A program made the translations under genes and the position numbers. Below the pieces are notes generated by a model. It was not told the DNA's origin. It did no database searches and saw only the letters and a list, made by a program, of their open reading frames with translations. Positions 5,929 through 7,758 of a DNA stretch of 7,758 nucleotides are shown here, piece by piece. Source of the DNA: Candidatus Nealsoniibacteriota bacterium. GTDB taxonomy: Bacteria; Patescibacteriota; Minisyncoccia; Minisyncoccales; MHMH01. Positions within the stretch are counted from its first letter, which is position 1. Each line of letters opens with the position of its first letter. Location of the stretch: the NCBI GenBank assembly GCA_030700195.1, contig JAUYKD010000055.1, positions 1 to 7,758 of the forward strand, written 5' to 3'.

Positions 5929-7008
5929 TTACCCTGTCCAGTAGTACATCATAATGCTAAAATCCACCAAATCAACGAATCCGTCTTTATTGATATCGGC
6001 CGCGGCGCTGTATCTGTCCCACCAATGGAGCAAAATACTAAAATCAGTTAAATTAATCCTGTTATCGCCGTTAAAATCACCGAGAATACCAGCTTTTTCC
6101 GGAATTTCCTCTTCAGGGATTTCTTCTTCCGGCCCTTCCCCGGGCAACAAAGCTTTTCCAATGGCAAAGCTGACTATTTTAGAAAAGGGGCTTTCCAGAC
6201 CGTCTGAAGTTTTGGCCCTGGCTTTCACCTGATAAAAGCCCTCTGACAAAACGGAAGTGTCAAAAGAAAAAAGCCAGACGCCGTCTTTTTCAGCCAAACT
6301 CCTTTTAATTGTTTCTGTGCTGGAAGCATCCGTAATTGATATTTCCAATTCGCTTTGGGGAGATGACTCACCAAAAATATCCAGTATATCTCCTTTTTTC
6401 AAACTAAGCTTTCCCAGCTCAATGGTCGGTGGAATCAGAATGCCAGAAACCATAACTGTCACCCCTTCGGGAACGGTTACGGTCACATTAAAGACAACTG
6501 ATTCCCTCCATTCTTTATCTTTAGCCCGAAAACCAAAGGTATAAACTCCGGACGATATGCCAAAAATTCTTTCGGTAAATTTGCCGAGGGAGTCGGCTTT
6601 TTTCCCGGCCACAAAAATCTGGCCGTCTTTTAAGATGGTTAGGGTGGCTTCGGGGTAAGCCGTCCCCTCAAGGATGACTGTGCTTGAAGGAGGAGTATAA
6701 CCGCCTCCGCCGGGCCCGGCGACCACTGGAGCCGTAACAGTGCAGGCAGAAGTATTAAAACTGCAATTATTATTACAGCTTAAAGTGCCCCCATTATAAC
6801 CCAAACTCTGGCAAGTCTGGCTGTCTAAATTAGAACCGTCGCATTGCTCATCTCCCTCAATAATTTCATTCTGATTAACGCAAAGATTTACCCGAACGGT
6901 GGCTGTCACGCTGGCTGATTGGGCCGAAACATTGTCAAAATATAAAACAAGCCCTGCAAAAATAACAAGGGCTAAAATAAAAACTTTGAAAACAATCTTT
7001 CCAGTCAT
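5929..7008 (-). CDS. Secreted dockerin-domain protein with Myxo-type Cys-rich repeat and Ig-like modules
   Basis: A 359-aa protein with a signal peptide or N-terminal anchor at 1-30 (hydrophobic 6-23, cleavage near VSAQ). A Myxococcus-type Cys-rich repeat spans about 41-90 (EGDEQCDGSN, QTCQSLGYNGGTLSC; Cys 43, 56, 66, 78, 82, 89). A Gly/Pro linker (98-108) leads to two Ig-like modules (about 109-180 and 185-285) and a Glu/Pro linker (291-305, PEEEI repeated). A dockerin type I-like domain occupies 307-359. Its two calcium loops are intact: DFNGDNRINLTD (D311, N313, D315, D322) and DINKDGFVDLVD (D338, N340, D342, D349), each followed by a near-symmetric helix (FSILLHWW and FSIMMYYW). No C-terminal membrane helix or sortase motif is present, so surface retention by the adjacent cohesin proteins is the likely arrangement. 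The ATG at 7008 is 13 nt past the preceding gene and lacks a clear Shine-Dalgarno. The binding partner is inferred from gene order only. Confidence 0.88.
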   Translation of the reverse strand: MTGKIVFKVFILALVIFAGLVLYFDNVSAQSASVTATVRVNLCVNQNEIIEGDEQCDGSNLDSQTCQSLGYNGGTLSCNNNCSFNTSACTVTAPVVAGPGGGGYTPPSSTVILEGTAYPEATLTILKDGQIFVAGKKADSLGKFTERIFGISSGVYTFGFRAKDKEWRESVVFNVTVTVPEGVTVMVSGILIPPTIELGKLSLKKGDILDIFGESSPQSELEISITDASSTETIKRSLAEKDGVWLFSFDTSVLSEGFYQVKARAKTSDGLESPFSKIVSFAIGKALLPGEGPEEEIPEEEIPEKAGILGDFNGDNRINLTDFSILLHWWDRYSAAADINKDGFVDLVDFSIMMYYWTG

Positions 7009-7021
7009 CTATTTTCGCATG

Positions 7022-7642
7022 TTATGTTTTTCTGATTCTTTTTGGTTTTGCTTTATTTTTAACCCCGAGTTGAAAACTAAAGGTCTTCTTGAAGAAAACG
7101 ACAACTAAAGTGGCCAATACCATTCCAAAAACAACCCAGGTCCAGGGAGAATTATTCTGCCAGAAAGATGAAACCCGCCAGGTGATTGCCTGCCAGAAGT
7201 TGGCCGGAACTACACTAAAAAAAAGCTTGGCGCCCACAGCTATTCCTATGCTGGTGCCGCCTCCCTCCTCCTCAGCCGCAGGGCGCGCTTGGATGTAGTT
7301 GAAGTAATCTCCAGGCTCGACTTTTACTGGTAAGGTTAATTTAATTGCCACTAGCTGAGATTCTCCCGGCTTCAGATAAAATTTTTGGGGGTTAAAGCTG
7401 AGCCATTCCTTTGGGGTCCGAAGTTGGGGATTCTCATCCTTGTAGGCGATTCCCAACTCATAATAACTCTCCTCGTCTCCGGTGTTGCTGACCTGCATAG
7501 AGGAAAGCTCGTAGATTCCGCCCGGCTTTAAAGGTTCCTTTATATAGATTTGACCCCTGTCTATTCCTACGCCGATTCTGGCAAAAACCGTCAAAGGTAA
7601 AATCAATAGCCCCAACAAAGCAAAAATAATAAGCTTTTGCAT
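7022..7642 (-). CDS. Membrane-anchored beta-sandwich protein resembling the DUF916/WxL-interacting family
   Basis: A 206-aa protein. The signal peptide covers 1-21 (TVFA). An all-beta extracellular domain spans about 22-146: GVGIDRGQIYIKEPLKPGG, QVSNTGDEESYYEL, then FYLKPGESQLVAIKLTLP and EPGDYFNYIQARPA, ending GIAVGAKLFFSVVP. This layout (conserved N of VSNTG, KPGES, PGDYFNYI, GIAVGAKL) matches the N-terminal Ig-like half of DUF916/WxL-interacting proteins and pilus-chaperone-like folds. A transmembrane helix lies at about 167-184, followed by a short basic tail (185-206). The start ATG at 7642 is 29 nt past the upstream stop, with a weak GA-rich stretch (AAAGAG) before it. It lies 13 nt upstream of the dockerin gene in the same operon. 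The family call is by motif pattern only; a generic surface Ig-like protein is the alternative. Confidence 0.75.
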   Translation of the reverse strand: MQKLIIFALLGLLILPLTVFARIGVGIDRGQIYIKEPLKPGGIYELSSMQVSNTGDEESYYELGIAYKDENPQLRTPKEWLSFNPQKFYLKPGESQLVAIKLTLPVKVEPGDYFNYIQARPAAEEEGGGTSIGIAVGAKLFFSVVPANFWQAITWRVSSFWQNNSPWTWVVFGMVLATLVVVFFKKTFSFQLGVKNKAKPKRIRKT

Positions 7643-7671
7643 AATTCTTTACTCTTTATTCTTTATCTCGA

Positions 7672-7758
7672 TTATGGCGTCGAGGCTTGAACGGTGGCGG
7701 TGATGGTCTGTTCCACATAACCTGATGTGTCAGCGCTTGGCATTTGAAGCTGCCAATA
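7672..7758 (-). CDS. C-terminal end of an unidentified operon protein (5' part outside window)
   Basis: The last 28 codons and stop (TAA at 7674-7672) of a gene whose start lies beyond the right edge. The visible residues include WQLQMPSADTSGYVEQ followed by TITATVQASTP. The alternating small/hydrophobic pattern looks like the final beta-strand of a secreted beta-sandwich, as at the end of WxL-like or similar surface domains. There is no C-terminal transmembrane helix. The stop is 29 nt upstream of the next gene in the same direction, so it is probably the preceding operon member. Too little is visible for a function. Confidence 0.6.
   Translation of the reverse strand, partial: YWQLQMPSADTSGYVEQTITATVQASTP

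Noticed and set aside
598..7008. Classical cellulosome locus
   Set aside because: There is no glycoside hydrolase, carbohydrate-binding module or multi-cohesin scaffoldin; each protein has a single cohesin and its own membrane helix.

Overview
The window looks like a piece of an uncultivated, small-genome bacterium. The closest fit is Candidate Phyla Radiation (Patescibacteria, Parcubacteria-like). This is an inference from the style of the genes: short secreted cohesin-type proteins with a single C-terminal membrane helix, a Myxococcus-type Cys-rich repeat, a REP-associated transposase, tight minus-strand packing and weak ribosome binding sites. TGA is used as a stop, so the recoded UGA=Gly groups (SR1/Gracilibacteria) are unlikely. 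No phylogenetic marker gene is present.

Layout. All real genes lie on the minus strand, so transcription runs from high to low coordinates. The right edge holds the last 28 codons of a truncated gene. Then follow: a membrane-anchored beta-sandwich protein resembling the DUF916/WxL-interacting family (7022-7642); a secreted protein with a C-terminal dockerin (5929-7008); and four tandem cohesin-domain proteins, each with a signal peptide and one C-terminal transmembrane helix (4989-5924, 3635-5017, 2277-3581, 598-2280). Gaps are short or negative (29, 13, 4, -29, 53 and -4 nt). A strong Rho-independent terminator at 541-587 ends the unit. Left of it, a separate gene at 1-428 encodes a REP-associated Y1-type transposase (RAYT) cut by the window edge. 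It carries one palindrome inside its coding sequence and a near-identical one in its leader.

How the genes may work together. The dockerin protein has a signal peptide but no C-terminal anchor, and its dockerin has two intact calcium loops. The four cohesin proteins next to it are anchored and display cohesin plus Fn3/Ig-like stalks outside the cell. The simplest model is a cell-surface cohesin-dockerin assembly in which the dockerin protein docks onto the membrane cohesins. No glycoside hydrolase or carbohydrate-binding module is visible, so this is not a classical cellulosome. Three of the cohesin proteins carry sizeable charged cytoplasmic tails, two of them coiled-coil-like, which is unusual for scaffold proteins and suggests a link to something inside the cell. 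The cohesin-dockerin operon is the main candidate for an undescribed system here.
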